From positions 429,501 through 493,500 of the forward strand of contig NZ_AP026709.1 in assembly GCF_027923765.1 (NCBI RefSeq): a DNA stretch of 64,000 nucleotides, in the 5' to 3' direction. The notes below the pieces were generated by a model. The model did not search any database, had not been told where the DNA came from, and saw nothing but the letters and a program-made list of their open reading frames with translations. The position numbers were made by a program, and so were the translations under genes. This DNA comes from Pseudodesulfovibrio nedwellii. Lineage in GTDB: Bacteria > Desulfobacterota > Desulfovibrionia > Desulfovibrionales > Desulfovibrionaceae. Shown piece by piece: positions 7,193-18,621 of the stretch (the first letter of the stretch is position 1; each line of letters starts with the position of its first letter).

Positions 7193-8884
7193 ATGAAATT
7201 GTCCGGGGCCCAGACTCTCCTTAAGTGTCTGGAAATGGAAGGAGTTGATGTCATGTTCGGTTTCCCTGGTGGAGCCGTCATCGATATTTATGACGAAATA
7301 CCCAAGTCATCTGTAGAGCATATTCTAGTACGCCATGAGCAGGGTGCTATTCATGCGGCAGACGGCTATGCCAGGGCTACTGGACAAGTCGGGGTATGTC
7401 TCGTTACTTCCGGCCCCGGCGCGACCAATACCGTAACTGGTATCGCGACCGCGTATGCCGATTCCATTCCGGTGGTCATATTTACAGGTCAGGTGCCCCG
7501 CGCACTGATTGGAAACGATGCGTTCCAGGAAGTGGATATCGTGGGGATCACCCGGCCGTGTACCAAGCACAATTATCTTGTGCAGGACATTGAAGATTTG
7601 GCTACCACCATCAAACAAGCATTTTATTTGGCCCGTACCGGTCGTCCCGGTCCGGTGCTGGTGGACCTGCCTAAGGATGTACAGCAGCAGATTGCCGAGT
7701 TTAGTTATCCAGAAGAAGTGTCCATGCGCAGTTACAAACCGACGAAAAAACCGCATGTCGGCCAAATTCGTAAGGTGGTTAAGCTCCTCAAGGACGCCAA
7801 GCGACCGCTTTTTTACTCCGGTGGTGGCGTTATCACTTCTGGTAGTCATGAAGAACTGACATGGCTCGGGCAGAATCTCAATATTCCGGTAACTTCGACT
7901 CTGATGGGGTTGGGAGCATTTCCGGGCGATGATGATCTATTTCTTGGCATGCTCGGTATGCATGGGACCTATGCAGCCAACATGGCTGTGAATAATTGTG
8001 ATCTGCTGTTGGCTGTAGGCGCTCGGTTTGATGACCGTGTCACCGGCAAGGTAGACACCTTCGCACCGAACGCCACGATCGTTCATATTGATGTGGACCC
8101 GACGTCCATTCAGAAGAACGTGTCTGTTCATGTGCCGTTGGTTGCGGATTGCAAACCAGCATTGGCTGCGCTCAAGAAAGAGACCGAAGCGACCTTAAGC
8201 GATTTTGATTGGGCTGGCAGTTATGGCGATTGGGTGAAAAAGGTTCAGGGTTGGGCTGCTGAACACCCGTTGACATATAATGATGACAGCGCTTCTATCA
8301 AACCTCAGTATGTCGTTGAAAAAATTTATGAAATCACCAAAGGTGACGCGATTATCGCTACCGAGGTGGGGCAGAACCAAATGTGGGCTGCCCAGTTCTA
8401 CAAGTACACTCAGCCGAACACGTTGTTGACGTCGGGTGGTTTGGGTACCATGGGCTACGGTTTCCCCGCAGCTTTGGGTGCACAACGCGCCTTCCCTGAC
8501 AAGCTGGTTATTGATGTTGCCGGTGACGGCTCCATCCAGATGTGTATTCAGGAGATGATGACCGCGGTATGCAATAAGTTGCCCGTGAAGATCATTATTC
8601 TTAACAATGGCTATCTCGGCATGGTCCGGCAGTGGCAGGAGCTCTTCTATGAGAAAAACTACTGTTCCACCTGCATGGATGCACAGCCTGATTTTGTTAA
8701 GCTGGCCGAGGCCTATGGTGCTGCCGGATTTCGGGTGACTGAAAAGAAGGATGTCGAATCGACCCTTCGTGAAGCCTTTAAGGTAGATAAACCGGTCATT
8801 GTGGACATTCGTGTCGAGAAAGAAGAAAACGTTTACCCCATGGTCCCGGCCGGTGCTTCGCTGACCGAGATGTTGTTGGTTTAG
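7193..8884 (+). CDS. ilvB: Acetolactate synthase large subunit
   Basis: The catalytic subunit (563 residues, normal length) joins two pyruvates, or pyruvate and 2-oxobutyrate, to give acetolactate or acetohydroxybutyrate, the first shared step of branched-chain amino acid synthesis. The N-terminal ThDP domain shows [12 protein letters not shown] and the catalytic-Glu region [14 protein letters not shown]; the C-terminal domain has the ThDP motif beginning GDGSIQM and ending with [12 protein letters not shown]. It stands at the head of ilvB-ilvN-ilvC. CimA, elsewhere in the window, supplies the precursor of 2-oxobutyrate. Confidence 0.96.
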   Translation: MKLSGAQTLLKCLEMEGVDVMFGFPGGAVIDIYDEIPKSSVEHILVRHEQGAIHAADGYARATGQVGVCLVTSGPGATNTVTGIATAYADSIPVVIFTGQVPRALIGNDAFQEVDIVGITRPCTKHNYLVQDIEDLATTIKQAFYLARTGRPGPVLVDLPKDVQQQIAEFSYPEEVSMRSYKPTKKPHVGQIRKVVKLLKDAKRPLFYSGGGVITSGSHEELTWLGQNLNIPVTSTLMGLGAFPGDDDLFLGMLGMHGTYAANMAVNNCDLLLAVGARFDDRVTGKVDTFAPNATIVHIDVDPTSIQKNVSVHVPLVADCKPALAALKKETEATLSDFDWAGSYGDWVKKVQGWAAEHPLTYNDDSASIKPQYVVEKIYEITKGDAIIATEVGQNQMWAAQFYKYTQPNTLLTSGGLGTMGYGFPAALGAQRAFPDKLVIDVAGDGSIQMCIQEMMTAVCNKLPVKIIILNNGYLGMVRQWQELFYEKNYCSTCMDAQPDFVKLAEAYGAAGFRVTEKKDVESTLREAFKVDKPVIVDIRVEKEENVYPMVPAGASLTEMLLV

Positions 8885-8894
8885 GAGGCGCGCC

Positions 8895-10495
<1,601 letters not shown>

Positions 10496-10515
10496 TTCAT
10501 TTATCGACATGTATT

Positions 10516-10552
10516 AAAAAGGTCGGTCCCTTATGGGATCGACCTTTTTTTG
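10516..10552 (+). terminator. Rho-independent terminator after ilvC
   Basis: An inverted repeat of about 12 bp (AAAGGTCGGTCCC with GGGATCGACCTTT, one G-T pair) has a four-base loop and is followed by TTTTTT. Confidence 0.9.
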
Positions 10553-10692
10553 TCTCCGGCAGTTGGGGTAAGGGAGGACAAAACCCTTTGAAAAGGATCT
10601 CTTCCTTCCTTATTTCAGCTCCCCATTCATCCTTTTTCTCAAATTTTATATTGCCGTTTTGTAGGTGGATATTTTGATGATGGAATAAACAC

Positions 10693-10719
10693 TTGACCGT
10701 GGAAAGAAACGTCTATAGA
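10693..10719 (+). promoter_or_regulatory. Possible sigma-70 promoter for the UPF0316 gene
   Basis: TTGACC (10693-10698) is followed 15 bases later by TATAGA (10714-10719), about 35 bases before the ATG at 10754. The spacing is shorter than the usual 17, so this is only a candidate. I see nothing else in the 200 bases after the ilvC terminator. Confidence 0.3.
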
Positions 10720-10753
10720 TCACGCAATCCAAATTTGAATATGAGGTTGTGAG

Positions 10754-11326
10754 ATGAATATGGATGTCCTTTTTCTTGGCGTACTTATCTTTTGTGTTGA
10801 AGTTGCTGTCCTGACACTTGGGACGGTTCGTACCATGGTGACTGTGCTTGGCGAGTCGCGTGCTGCATTTTTTTTGGGGTGTTTGGAGATGACGCTCTGG
10901 GTTTTTGGTACGTCGACAGTGATGCTCAAGGTCGGTGATGAGCCTATTCTTGGCGTTTGTTATGCTGCGGGATTTGCATGTGGCAATGTGGTGGGAATCA
11001 TGGCTGAAAAGAAGCTTGCGCTCGGTAATGTAGTTGTGCGTATCATCAGCGCATGGAAAGGACACTCGATTGCTCAGGCTGTGCGAGAGGGAGGTTTTAT
11101 GATCACTACTGTGGCAGGGGAAGGTTCTGATGGCCCGGTTACTGTGCAATTCGTGGTCTGTAAACGAAAAGACATGAAACAGCTTTTGGCCGTTGCGCGA
11201 GAAGTTGATCCCGAACTTTTCTATACCTTTGAAACCGCAGGCGGCGCGAGTGCCATTACAAGTCCGTCTGGTAGCCGAGTTAACAAACTCCTTGGTCCTA
11301 TACGTAAAGTCGTTCCGCAAATCTAA
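10754..11326 (+). CDS. UPF0316/DUF2179 membrane protein
   Basis: A 190-residue protein with three hydrophobic segments in the first 95 residues (GVLIFCVEVAVLTLGTVRTM begins the first), then a soluble C-terminal DUF2179 domain with IISAWKGHSIAQAVREGGF and a terminal YTFETAGG. This is the UPF0316 layout. In YitT-like relatives the same cytosolic domain is thought to sense a ligand; no function is established here. It stands alone between the ilv operon and a convergent minus-strand run. Confidence 0.8.
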   Translation: MNMDVLFLGVLIFCVEVAVLTLGTVRTMVTVLGESRAAFFLGCLEMTLWVFGTSTVMLKVGDEPILGVCYAAGFACGNVVGIMAEKKLALGNVVVRIISAWKGHSIAQAVREGGFMITTVAGEGSDGPVTVQFVVCKRKDMKQLLAVAREVDPELFYTFETAGGASAITSPSGSRVNKLLGPIRKVVPQI

Positions 11327-11385
11327 TTATGCCAAAACAAGTTCGTTCAATTTCGCTGACGGCGTAATAAAAAGTTTAGGAGAGT

Positions 11386-11415
11386 CCAAAGAGCCCTTTT
11401 TAAAGGGGGCTTTGG
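11386..11415. terminator. Possible terminator hairpin
   Basis: An imperfect inverted repeat (CCAAAGAGCCC with GGGGGCTTTGG) separates the convergent UPF0316 gene and the chalcone-isomerase-like gene. There is no long T-tract, so the call is tentative. Confidence 0.45.
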
Positions 11416-11448
11416 TCCTGCTGAAAGCGACCGCTGGTAAGCCTCTTC

Positions 11449-12018
11449 CTATTCCAGTCCCAAAATTTCCTGCTTGAAGCTTTTCCCCGGACCGGGTTTT
11501 GGTCCGATCCATGTGGCGAGAATTGCGTCGGCAAAGTCCTTGCCAAGGATGGCGCCTTTGGGCTGATCGGCGACCATGATATCGGTGCCGGTAACGGGAT
11601 TGTATATGAATCCCATACTTTGATTTTCCTTGATATCCGTCATCATGGCGGCCAGTTGGTCGAACTTCGCCTTGAGTTCCGGCGTGACGTTTTCCACATT
11701 GGCTTCAAGCCCTTCATACCATGCATCGATGATCTTTTTGGCCTCCACATCACGCAGGAAATGCATGAGCATCATACGAGGTTCGTCTCGTTGGAGAATC
11801 TCTGCTGGGTCAGATGATTTCTCAAGGAGATAGAGACCCGCCACATACACGTCAAAGACGAATTTTTCACGCAGAGCAATGCCGTTGAGAAATATTTGTT
11901 GGTCACCAACCATTTGAGAATCGAGCATAACCACGTCGGCTTTGCTCGCACTCGTGGCAGGGGTTGAGATAATCAAGGTCAGGAGCAGGGTCGCGAAAAG
12001 AGTGGTCAACGATCTCAT
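11449..12018 (-). CDS. Exported chalcone-isomerase-like protein
   Basis: A 189-residue protein with a signal peptide (about residues 1-24, ending in a Ser/Ala-rich site). The rest matches the bacterial chalcone-isomerase-like domain: FLNGIALREKFVFDVYVAGLYL, a RMMLMHFLRDVEAKKI strand-helix and a WIGPKPGPGKSFKQEIL C-terminus. Bacterial members are periplasmic and probably bind fatty acids or other small ligands rather than isomerise flavonoids; this is inference. It is the last gene of a long minus-strand run. Confidence 0.8.
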   Translation of the reverse strand: MRSLTTLFATLLLTLIISTPATSASKADVVMLDSQMVGDQQIFLNGIALREKFVFDVYVAGLYLLEKSSDPAEILQRDEPRMMLMHFLRDVEAKKIIDAWYEGLEANVENVTPELKAKFDQLAAMMTDIKENQSMGFIYNPVTGTDIMVADQPKGAILGKDFADAILATWIGPKPGPGKSFKQEILGLE

Positions 12019-12026
12019 TGGTTCTC

Positions 12027-12893
12027 CTAGGAAGCCGTTTGATGCATGAAATGGGTCAAAGCTTCATTGAATAGATCAGGTTCTTCATAGAATGGCAAAT
12101 GACCGCTCTTGTCGAGGATGACGAAGCGGGCGTTCGGGATGGACCCTGCCACGTAGCGTCCTGTTGAAGGGCCGTAACACATGTGCCGGGAACGACCATA
12201 TATGATGAGTGCCGGACAAGTGATTGTCGGTAGGACTGGGGTGTAATCGCGGTTGGCATAGTCTTCATATATGACCGCGGCATTTTGTGGTGATATCTTG
12301 AGCTGTTCCCGTTGCATCCAGCTGAGAGCATGGCTTGGAGCTTGTCCTGAGAGAAACATGGTGTTGGCAAACTGGTCAGTGAAGGCCGTGCGGTCTTTGA
12401 GCATGGCTTTAACGTTATCGCGCATGGCTTCAGCATTGTTCCCATGACATTTGTGGGTGTTCCATGGTGCTGGAGACATGGGGGCCGGGGCTGTTTCGAC
12501 AAGTCCGATGTTTGAAAGTTTGTCCAGGCCGAATTGCGTCCAGTATTCCATGACAACCGACCCACCCATGGACCAACCAATAAGCATGACGTTTTGAAGG
12601 TGCAGTGCAATAAGGACTTCTCGGACATCGGTTGCATATCGGGGCAGAGTGTGTCCGCGTGGAGTATCCTGTGATTTGCCGTGTCCACGCAGGTCGATGG
12701 TAATAACTTGAAATTGGTCGGCCAGCGTGAGTTGGCGTCTCCAGAACAAAGAACTCATGGTCCAGCCGTGCAGCAGAACAAGAGGTCGTCCTGTGCCTTG
12801 AATGGTCACCCAGAGGCGAATGCCATCTGTGGTTTGCACCCACCCGGCGACCTGATTGTCACCAGTGCTTTCCACAGCCTCAAACAGGTCCAC
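12027..12893 (-). CDS. Alpha/beta-fold hydrolase
   Basis: A 288-residue serine hydrolase of the alpha/beta fold. The oxyanion segment is LVLLHGWTMSS; the nucleophile elbow is GWSMGG (the usual G-x-S-x-G); the acid is probably in YGRSRHMCYGP or nearby; the catalytic His is in LDKSGHLPFYEEP. The layout resembles small esterases or haloperoxidase-like hydrolases. The substrate is not visible. The start is a GTG placed two bases after the stop of the TrmO-like gene, so translation is probably coupled. Confidence 0.82.
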   Translation of the reverse strand: MDLFEAVESTGDNQVAGWVQTTDGIRLWVTIQGTGRPLVLLHGWTMSSLFWRRQLTLADQFQVITIDLRGHGKSQDTPRGHTLPRYATDVREVLIALHLQNVMLIGWSMGGSVVMEYWTQFGLDKLSNIGLVETAPAPMSPAPWNTHKCHGNNAEAMRDNVKAMLKDRTAFTDQFANTMFLSGQAPSHALSWMQREQLKISPQNAAVIYEDYANRDYTPVLPTITCPALIIYGRSRHMCYGPSTGRYVAGSIPNARFVILDKSGHLPFYEEPDLFNEALTHFMHQTAS

Positions 12894-12895
12894 AA

Positions 12896-13300
12896 CTAGT
12901 ACCCTTTGGGTTTCGTCTTGATATCGATGACGGGTGTCCCGTCGAGAACTTCTAAAGGTTCCACCACAAGTGTCAGGGGTTCTTCAATGGCGACCAGTGT
13001 GACCCTGTGTAATCCAATGGGATTGGGGCGGGAGGGAGAGCGTGTGGAAAAAACTCCGCGTTGTGGTTGGGTTAGATCTCCTCGCGGGTGAACTTTGAGG
13101 GTAGTCCGATCACCTTTGTGCAACCAGGTGAACAATTCTAATTGTGCGCCGATTTCCATGGCATCCAGACCTATTTTGTACGCCGGGTCCAACTCGATAC
13201 GGGCGCGCACAGCTCCCGGTTCATTTTCCATTTTTGGGGCTGTGGCAAGATCGGTTATGTCGGAATGGATGATGCCTATGATAACGAGATTGGTGTCCAT
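12896..13300 (-). CDS. trmO: TrmO/TsaA-like tRNA methyltransferase
   Basis: A 134-residue one-domain protein of the TsaA/TrmO family, which uses S-adenosylmethionine to methylate N6-threonylcarbamoyladenosine 37 in certain tRNAs. The strongest motif is GVFSTRSPSRPNPIGLHRV, and the later LDGTPVIDIKTKPKGY matches the family end. E. coli TrmO has an extra C-terminal domain that is absent here, so this is the short form. I chose the ATG at 13300 (GGAGG 5 nt upstream) over the upstream in-frame TTG. Confidence 0.82.
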   Translation of the reverse strand: MDTNLVIIGIIHSDITDLATAPKMENEPGAVRARIELDPAYKIGLDAMEIGAQLELFTWLHKGDRTTLKVHPRGDLTQPQRGVFSTRSPSRPNPIGLHRVTLVAIEEPLTLVVEPLEVLDGTPVIDIKTKPKGY

Positions 13301-13321
13301 GTCAGCCTCCAATGTAAATGA

Positions 13322-14269
13322 TTAGTCGTTGAAGTGATCGAATCCTGGTGTAGTGAAGGTTTTTCCATTGACCGTGAGGCCGGGTTCTTTTGTCACTGTA
13401 CCGATACGGGTAAAACCGGGTACTGATTCAGCTTTTCCGGCTTCAAAAGGAGAAACCGCGCCAAGCAGAGCATAGTCCTCACCGCCGAGCAGGGCAAATT
13501 CAACAGGATCAACGTCGATGGTCTGGGCAAAAGTTATCACGTTGCTGTTGAGGGTCTTTGTCTCAATGGTCAGGTCAGCGCCGAGTTCTGGACCAAGAAA
13601 GCGGGGAAGATCGCGTGCCAGACCGTCTGATACGTCCATAAGTCCTTTGACGCCGGCAGCGTTGAGCAGCGTGCCGATCATGACCTTCGGCTTGGGGCGC
13701 AGATGAGCAAGGACTGCGGCAGGTAAGGCTTCACGGGCTTTTGTCCCAGTGGCTTCAAGAGCCATGAGTCCCGTACGGGCTAAGCCTATGTCTCCAATAG
13801 TAAATAGAATGTCGCCGTATGCGCAGTTTTGGCGTTTGAGAAATCCGGTTGAACCAGCCACACCGAAAATGGAAATCGATATGCCGAGTTTATCAGCTTT
13901 GCTCAGGTCGCCGCCCGCCAGCACCATGTCGTTTTGGCGGGCTAACATGCTCATTGATTTGAAGAAGTCGTTCCAGAATTCGTCGTCCAGATTGGAGGGA
14001 ATCATGAGGTCCATGGTAAAGGCCACGGGTTTGGCCCCCATGGCTGCAATATCGCTGACGTTCACGGCTAGGGCTTTGTAGCCAATGTCGGCTGCGGAAA
14101 AATATTCGTGTCTGAAATGGACATCCTCCAGAAAAAGATCGGAAGAGACGCAGAGGTCTTTGCCGCCAGTCAGGACAGCGCAATCGTCGCCGCGTCCCAA
14201 AGCGACGAAGTCATGGTGCCCTTTGAAATGGGTATCGATGAGTTCAAGAAATTGTGCTTCGCTTTTCAT
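13322..14269 (-). CDS. thiL: Thiamine-monophosphate kinase
   Basis: ThiL phosphorylates thiamine monophosphate to the active cofactor thiamine diphosphate, using ATP. The 315-residue protein has the AIR-synthase-like fold with the family motifs GDDCAVL, SSDLFLEDVHF, NVSDIAAMGAKP and LAGGDLSKAD, and a later MDVSDGLARDL. I use the ATG at 14269, because the upstream in-frame start is a TTG with no better ribosome-binding site. It is preceded by the UvrD-type helicase gene 24 bases away on the same strand. Confidence 0.93.
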   Translation of the reverse strand: MKSEAQFLELIDTHFKGHHDFVALGRGDDCAVLTGGKDLCVSSDLFLEDVHFRHEYFSAADIGYKALAVNVSDIAAMGAKPVAFTMDLMIPSNLDDEFWNDFFKSMSMLARQNDMVLAGGDLSKADKLGISISIFGVAGSTGFLKRQNCAYGDILFTIGDIGLARTGLMALEATGTKAREALPAAVLAHLRPKPKVMIGTLLNAAGVKGLMDVSDGLARDLPRFLGPELGADLTIETKTLNSNVITFAQTIDVDPVEFALLGGEDYALLGAVSPFEAGKAESVPGFTRIGTVTKEPGLTVNGKTFTTPGFDHFND

Positions 14270-14293
14270 GTCATATCTCTGCAATTCAGTATG

Positions 14294-16429
14294 TTAGATG
14301 AGTTCGAGGTAATCCTCGATGATGACCTTGAGGCCGAATCCTGGGAAATTGACTCTACATTTATTGGGCTCGATGCGGGCGATGATTTTCCCTTTCCCGA
14401 ATATTTTGTGGCGGCAGAATCCGAGTTTGGATGGATCAGTTTTAGGTGTCGTCGAAGTCTCCGATTCATTGGTCTTGGGCCGTGATAAAGGCGTTGCGCC
14501 GGTTGTGCCGCGTTTGCGTCTCTGTTCCAGGCCGCCTCCATAAGATTCATTCATCCTGTCGAAAACCGTATCGGGAAGTTCAAGGATGAACGGGCTTGGC
14601 AGGGTCGGTTCCGACATGCCGCTGGCCCGGTTGTAAACCGAGCTTGGTACAAAGAGCTTGAGACATTTCTTGGCACGGGTGCAGGCCACGTACATAAGGC
14701 GACGTTCTTCTTCAAGGTCCTCGGCGCGTTGCATGGCTTTGCGAGATGGGAACCTGTCTTCAACAAGGTCAATGATGATGACCGCAGACCATTCCAGCCC
14801 TTTGGCAGAGTGGACAGTGGAAAGCACCACGGCGTTTTCTTTGCGTTTTTCCTCTTCCGGGTCACCATCCAGGCTGAGATCGCCAAGGAATTGTTCCATG
14901 TCAGAGTAGTTGACTGCAATCTGGCTGAGTTGTTCCAATCCTGCCTGACGTTTGGGATAATCGTCCGGGTATTTTTCGGTGAGTATCGGTTGATAGAAAG
15001 CCAGAATGGATTCTAAAATAGCGGAAGGCTTGGGCGGAGTAGCACGGAGTTTATTGAGTTCTCCAAGGAGTTCTCCGAGCTGCTCGTGCTTTTGGGTCAT
15101 CTTGCCAAGATATTTATTGTCGCGGGCATGAATGGCTTTGTATATTTTTGCCACGGTCTTGGGGCCGACGCCCTTGATATGATCCAGAGCGCGTTGCCAT
15201 GCCAGCAGGTCATGTGGATTGAGCACCAAGCGGAGATAGGACAACACATCCTTGATGTGGGCTGCCTCATGGAATCTGATGCCACCGTATTTTTGGTAGT
15301 CGATGCCGATGCGTGTCAAAGCCACTTCGAGCGGGAAGGATTGATATCCTGCCCTGAAAAGGACGGCTATATCATGTAATGAAAATTTGCGTCGAAATTC
15401 CAGTATTTGATCCACCACAAGTTTCGCCTGACTTTGGTCACTGAGTGGGTGGACTACTTCAGGCAAATGATTGCTTTTGAGGTCGGAATAGAGTTTTTTA
15501 TCAAATTTGATGGTCGCGCCCTTGAGGATTTCATTGGTCAAATCAAGGATGGGTTGGACAGATCGATAGTTCTTTTCAAGACGAATGACTTTGGCGTCTT
15601 TAAAAATTTGGGGGAATTTTAAAATGTTGGCGACGTTGGCACCACGGAATGCATAAATGGACTGGGCATCATCTCCCACGGCCATAACATTCCCTTTGTC
15701 TCCGGCCAGAAGCTTGACGATGCGAGCCTGAACCAAGTTGGTATCCTGATATTCGTCCACCATGATGTAGCGATATCTGGTCTGGAGTTGATTGCGCAGC
15801 GGCTTGTTTTCCGTCAGCAATTTGTCGACGAGAAAGAGAAGATCGTCGTAATCCATCAACGCATGGTTTCGCTTGAAATGAGCATAACCATCAGAAATTT
15901 CATTGAGATCATCTAGATAGGAATTCAGGTGGTATGCCTCTCGCTCAAGGATGGTCTCGATGGGCAATTCCTTGTTGCGGGATTTGGTGATCATGTCCAG
16001 CAGGGTGGATTTTCTCGGATAGGATCGGTCTCCTTTGCCGAGCTTGAGGCTGTCCTTGACATCCTTGCATATATTCTCGCTGTCGGCACGGTCCATGAGA
16101 GTGAATCCGTTGTCGAATCCAATGTCCATGGCATTTTGGCGTAGAGTCGCATACGCAAAAGAATGAAAGGTGCCACCAGAGGTGCCATGCAGTGAGCGGC
16201 CGAGGATCATTTCAGCTCGGTTCAGCATTTCCTGAGCAGCTTTACGGGTAAAAGTCAGGAGGAGAATTTGACTGGGGTCGACGCCTGATTCCACAAGGTG
16301 AGCCAATCGATAGACGATGGTGCGTGTCTTACCGGATCCAGCACCGGCGATGACCAGTACCGGGCCTTCGGTGGTTTGGACTGCCTCGCGCTGTGCCTCA
16401 TTAAGTTCGTTTTCGAAGTCTATGCTCAT
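14294..16429 (-). CDS. UvrD/PcrA-type DNA helicase
   Basis: A superfamily 1 helicase of 711 residues that unwinds DNA in the 3' to 5' direction, by family. Seen motifs include motif I (VIAGAGSGKTRTIVYRL, near residue 30), motif II with DEYQDTN, motif III (AVGDDAQSIYAFRGAN), motif IV with EKNYRS, motif V with TVHSAKGLEW and motif VI with YVACTRAKK. A C-terminal tail, FGKGKIIARIEPNKCRVNF, resembles the small Tudor-like domain of PcrA. Its start directly adjoins the stop of the phosphatase-superfamily gene. Confidence 0.93.
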   Translation of the reverse strand: MSIDFENELNEAQREAVQTTEGPVLVIAGAGSGKTRTIVYRLAHLVESGVDPSQILLLTFTRKAAQEMLNRAEMILGRSLHGTSGGTFHSFAYATLRQNAMDIGFDNGFTLMDRADSENICKDVKDSLKLGKGDRSYPRKSTLLDMITKSRNKELPIETILEREAYHLNSYLDDLNEISDGYAHFKRNHALMDYDDLLFLVDKLLTENKPLRNQLQTRYRYIMVDEYQDTNLVQARIVKLLAGDKGNVMAVGDDAQSIYAFRGANVANILKFPQIFKDAKVIRLEKNYRSVQPILDLTNEILKGATIKFDKKLYSDLKSNHLPEVVHPLSDQSQAKLVVDQILEFRRKFSLHDIAVLFRAGYQSFPLEVALTRIGIDYQKYGGIRFHEAAHIKDVLSYLRLVLNPHDLLAWQRALDHIKGVGPKTVAKIYKAIHARDNKYLGKMTQKHEQLGELLGELNKLRATPPKPSAILESILAFYQPILTEKYPDDYPKRQAGLEQLSQIAVNYSDMEQFLGDLSLDGDPEEEKRKENAVVLSTVHSAKGLEWSAVIIIDLVEDRFPSRKAMQRAEDLEEERRLMYVACTRAKKCLKLFVPSSVYNRASGMSEPTLPSPFILELPDTVFDRMNESYGGGLEQRRKRGTTGATPLSRPKTNESETSTTPKTDPSKLGFCRHKIFGKGKIIARIEPNKCRVNFPGFGLKVIIEDYLELI

Positions 16430-17728
16430 TTATTTCTTAATATCAAAGTGTTGGAGTATGGTGTTGCCAATGTCGCGCATCCGTTTTGGGCGCGAGTCGT
16501 CGGTGTCGGAAAAAATTGCTCCGTCCACCGTATGTGTCCCTGTTCGTCCATGCAAACCAAATATGTCATTACGATCAAATTTTGCTTTGAGATCAAAACC
16601 AGGGTGTGGCTCACAGATAAGATCGGGTGTCTGTTCCGATTGTGTGCCGGGGTAGATTTCATCTCTGTCGTGTACAGCTTTTAGAACTGGCTCACCGTTG
16701 TACTTTAACTGGAGCAGGCCTTGTTTGATGGTGTCGATCAAACTGTTTTTATTCTCTTTTGCGACACATCCACGGGCAAAACGTCCAACCGAGTGGATGT
16801 ATATACGACCGGGATCAAGGGCGAATGCCTTTGATTCAGAAGAAATTTTTGAGGCATCCCATTCGTCGGCAGGCGAGCCTGTGAGTGAGAGTAACCCCTG
16901 CTGTTTCAACAATGTGTTTATGCATACTTCGGTTTTAAGTTCCGTGAAACCGTGGTCGGCAAGCACTATTAATCGCTTTGGGCCGGGGAGTGCATCATAC
17001 CGTTCAAGAAAAAGACCAATGGCGTAGTCCCAGTCTGCGAGAAAGCGCATGCACTCAAAGTGTGCCGGGTGGTCTTCGTGAAGTACTGCATCCATGAAGA
17101 AGTGAAAGAGTCGGTCAGTCTCGGTGAAGACGTGAACGAATAGGTCCCAACCAAGGTCGGGCCAGAGCATATCCAGTGCTTTTAAACGGGAGTCGAGGGT
17201 CGTGCGTAATTCAGTGAGAAGGTATTCAAGATCGTCTCGTCCCTTATTGGTATCAGCTTCCAGTTTGTAGTCGATTGATCGGATTTTTTCTTTTAAAAAC
17301 GTGGGGTAAGCTGCTTTTTCAAGGTCGAGAGATACGAATCCTGATATGCACATGCCACGCAACGGGCGTACAGGATAAGTTCCCGGCAGATTAATGATAC
17401 GGGATACGATGCCGTTTTCACCAAGCCGGTCGAAGATGGTCGGGCAGTCTATGTCATGGCTGTTGCTGATCCGTAGTTGATACGTGTGCGGGTCCATGTG
17501 GGAGAAACCGAAAATGGTGTGTTTTTCTGGCCCTTCACCTGTGAAGAAGGCTGTCCAGTTCACAGGTGAGAGTTCCGGCAACTCTGCTTGGACTGTGGTC
17601 GCGTGTTTTGCGAGCCTGCCAATGTTAGGCAGGCTCAGGCCGAGGCGTTTGGCGAGGTCGAGCGGTACTCCATCGAGACCGAGAACAACCAGTCGTTTAC
17701 GAGATTTGGAAGAAAGCAGGATCGACAT
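16430..17728 (-). CDS. Alkaline-phosphatase-superfamily phosphodiesterase/pyrophosphatase
   Basis: A 432-residue protein of the type I phosphodiesterase/nucleotide pyrophosphatase group. The metal-binding motifs are visible: VLGLDGVP near the N-terminus, the nucleophile region SPVNWTAFFTG, then FTETDRLFHFF, VLADHGFTELK and the late GLHGRTGTHTVDG. There is no signal peptide, so it should act in the cytosol. The substrate is unknown. It sits in a tight row with a DUF2156 protein (2-base gap) and the UvrD-type helicase. Confidence 0.8.
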   Translation of the reverse strand: MSILLSSKSRKRLVVLGLDGVPLDLAKRLGLSLPNIGRLAKHATTVQAELPELSPVNWTAFFTGEGPEKHTIFGFSHMDPHTYQLRISNSHDIDCPTIFDRLGENGIVSRIINLPGTYPVRPLRGMCISGFVSLDLEKAAYPTFLKEKIRSIDYKLEADTNKGRDDLEYLLTELRTTLDSRLKALDMLWPDLGWDLFVHVFTETDRLFHFFMDAVLHEDHPAHFECMRFLADWDYAIGLFLERYDALPGPKRLIVLADHGFTELKTEVCINTLLKQQGLLSLTGSPADEWDASKISSESKAFALDPGRIYIHSVGRFARGCVAKENKNSLIDTIKQGLLQLKYNGEPVLKAVHDRDEIYPGTQSEQTPDLICEPHPGFDLKAKFDRNDIFGLHGRTGTHTVDGAIFSDTDDSRPKRMRDIGNTILQHFDIKK

Positions 17729-17730
17729 TG

Positions 17731-18612
17731 TTATAGTAGGGTTGTTTCGAATTTTTTTAGGAAAAATGATGGGTTGTATGACAACTTTGCTTTGCGCAAT
17801 CCTTCGTCTCCCAAGTCTTGTTCTCGGTTGACATTGGTGAATCCTGCTCCGTCCTTTTCCAAAAACATCTGGTTGATGGCTTGATATACACCTTTGTATC
17901 TGACATCACCTTTTTCGAAGTGAATAACGAGGGAGTCATCACATAAGGGTTCAGCCACGGTGTAGGCAATGACTTTGCCTTCCACACGCAGGGTGGCTCC
18001 CATGAGACCGTCGATCTGGTCGATGTTGTGCAAAACACGCGTTATGGCGCGGTTTTCTGCTTTGAGGGCGTCAGACGGGTTGTTTTCTTCGTACCACTTG
18101 TACCATTCATCCTGCATTTCAAGGACTTCTTCCACACATTCAGGGGCCATGGATTCGTAGGCGTAAAGGTAATTCTTTTTGAATTGATTGAGCAGATTCT
18201 TTTTCTTGTGAAATTTCTTACCCTTGAGAGAGATTAGATCTTCCACCGAATAGATGTAATCCCAATGTTCGCGGCTTTCCTCAATGAGGATGTTGTTGCC
18301 ATAAGCCACGGACCAGAGTCGTGTCAGGGCTTCAGGGACGCGGGTGAACTTTCCACTTTCGTGCATGGTTCTACAATTGGTCCAGTCGTATGCTTCCCAT
18401 GGGCCGACAGGCGCCCAGAGGATGGTTTCCGGCTTGGTCTGTCGAATGAAGCATAGGTCTTTGTGAAAGGCCCATTCCAGACCATAATGTTCAGCCCAGC
18501 CAAACACATTGGCAAAGGAGAAGTCGCTGGTCAGCAGTTGAGGGCATCCAGTGAGGCAGGCGTGGTATTCTGCCTGCCGGTCCAAACTGATCGGTTCAAA
18601 ATTCAGAGGCAT
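17731..18612 (-). CDS. DUF2156 (LPG-synthase C-terminal-like) protein
   Basis: A 293-residue protein of the DUF2156 type, which shares the two-GNAT-domain fold of the catalytic part of phosphatidylglycerol lysyltransferase (MprF). Family-like segments are KKFHKKKNLLNQFKKNY (the basic helix), MGATLRVEGKVIAYTVAEPL, IHFEKGDVRYKGVYQAINQMF and the C-terminal NREQDLGDEGLRKAKLSY. It lacks the flippase domain of MprF. Acyl or aminoacyl transfer is inferred from the fold only. MATE exporter and phosphatase-superfamily genes flank it. Confidence 0.8.
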   Translation of the reverse strand: MPLNFEPISLDRQAEYHACLTGCPQLLTSDFSFANVFGWAEHYGLEWAFHKDLCFIRQTKPETILWAPVGPWEAYDWTNCRTMHESGKFTRVPEALTRLWSVAYGNNILIEESREHWDYIYSVEDLISLKGKKFHKKKNLLNQFKKNYLYAYESMAPECVEEVLEMQDEWYKWYEENNPSDALKAENRAITRVLHNIDQIDGLMGATLRVEGKVIAYTVAEPLCDDSLVIHFEKGDVRYKGVYQAINQMFLEKDGAGFTNVNREQDLGDEGLRKAKLSYNPSFFLKKFETTLL

Positions 18613-18621
18613 GTATATCCC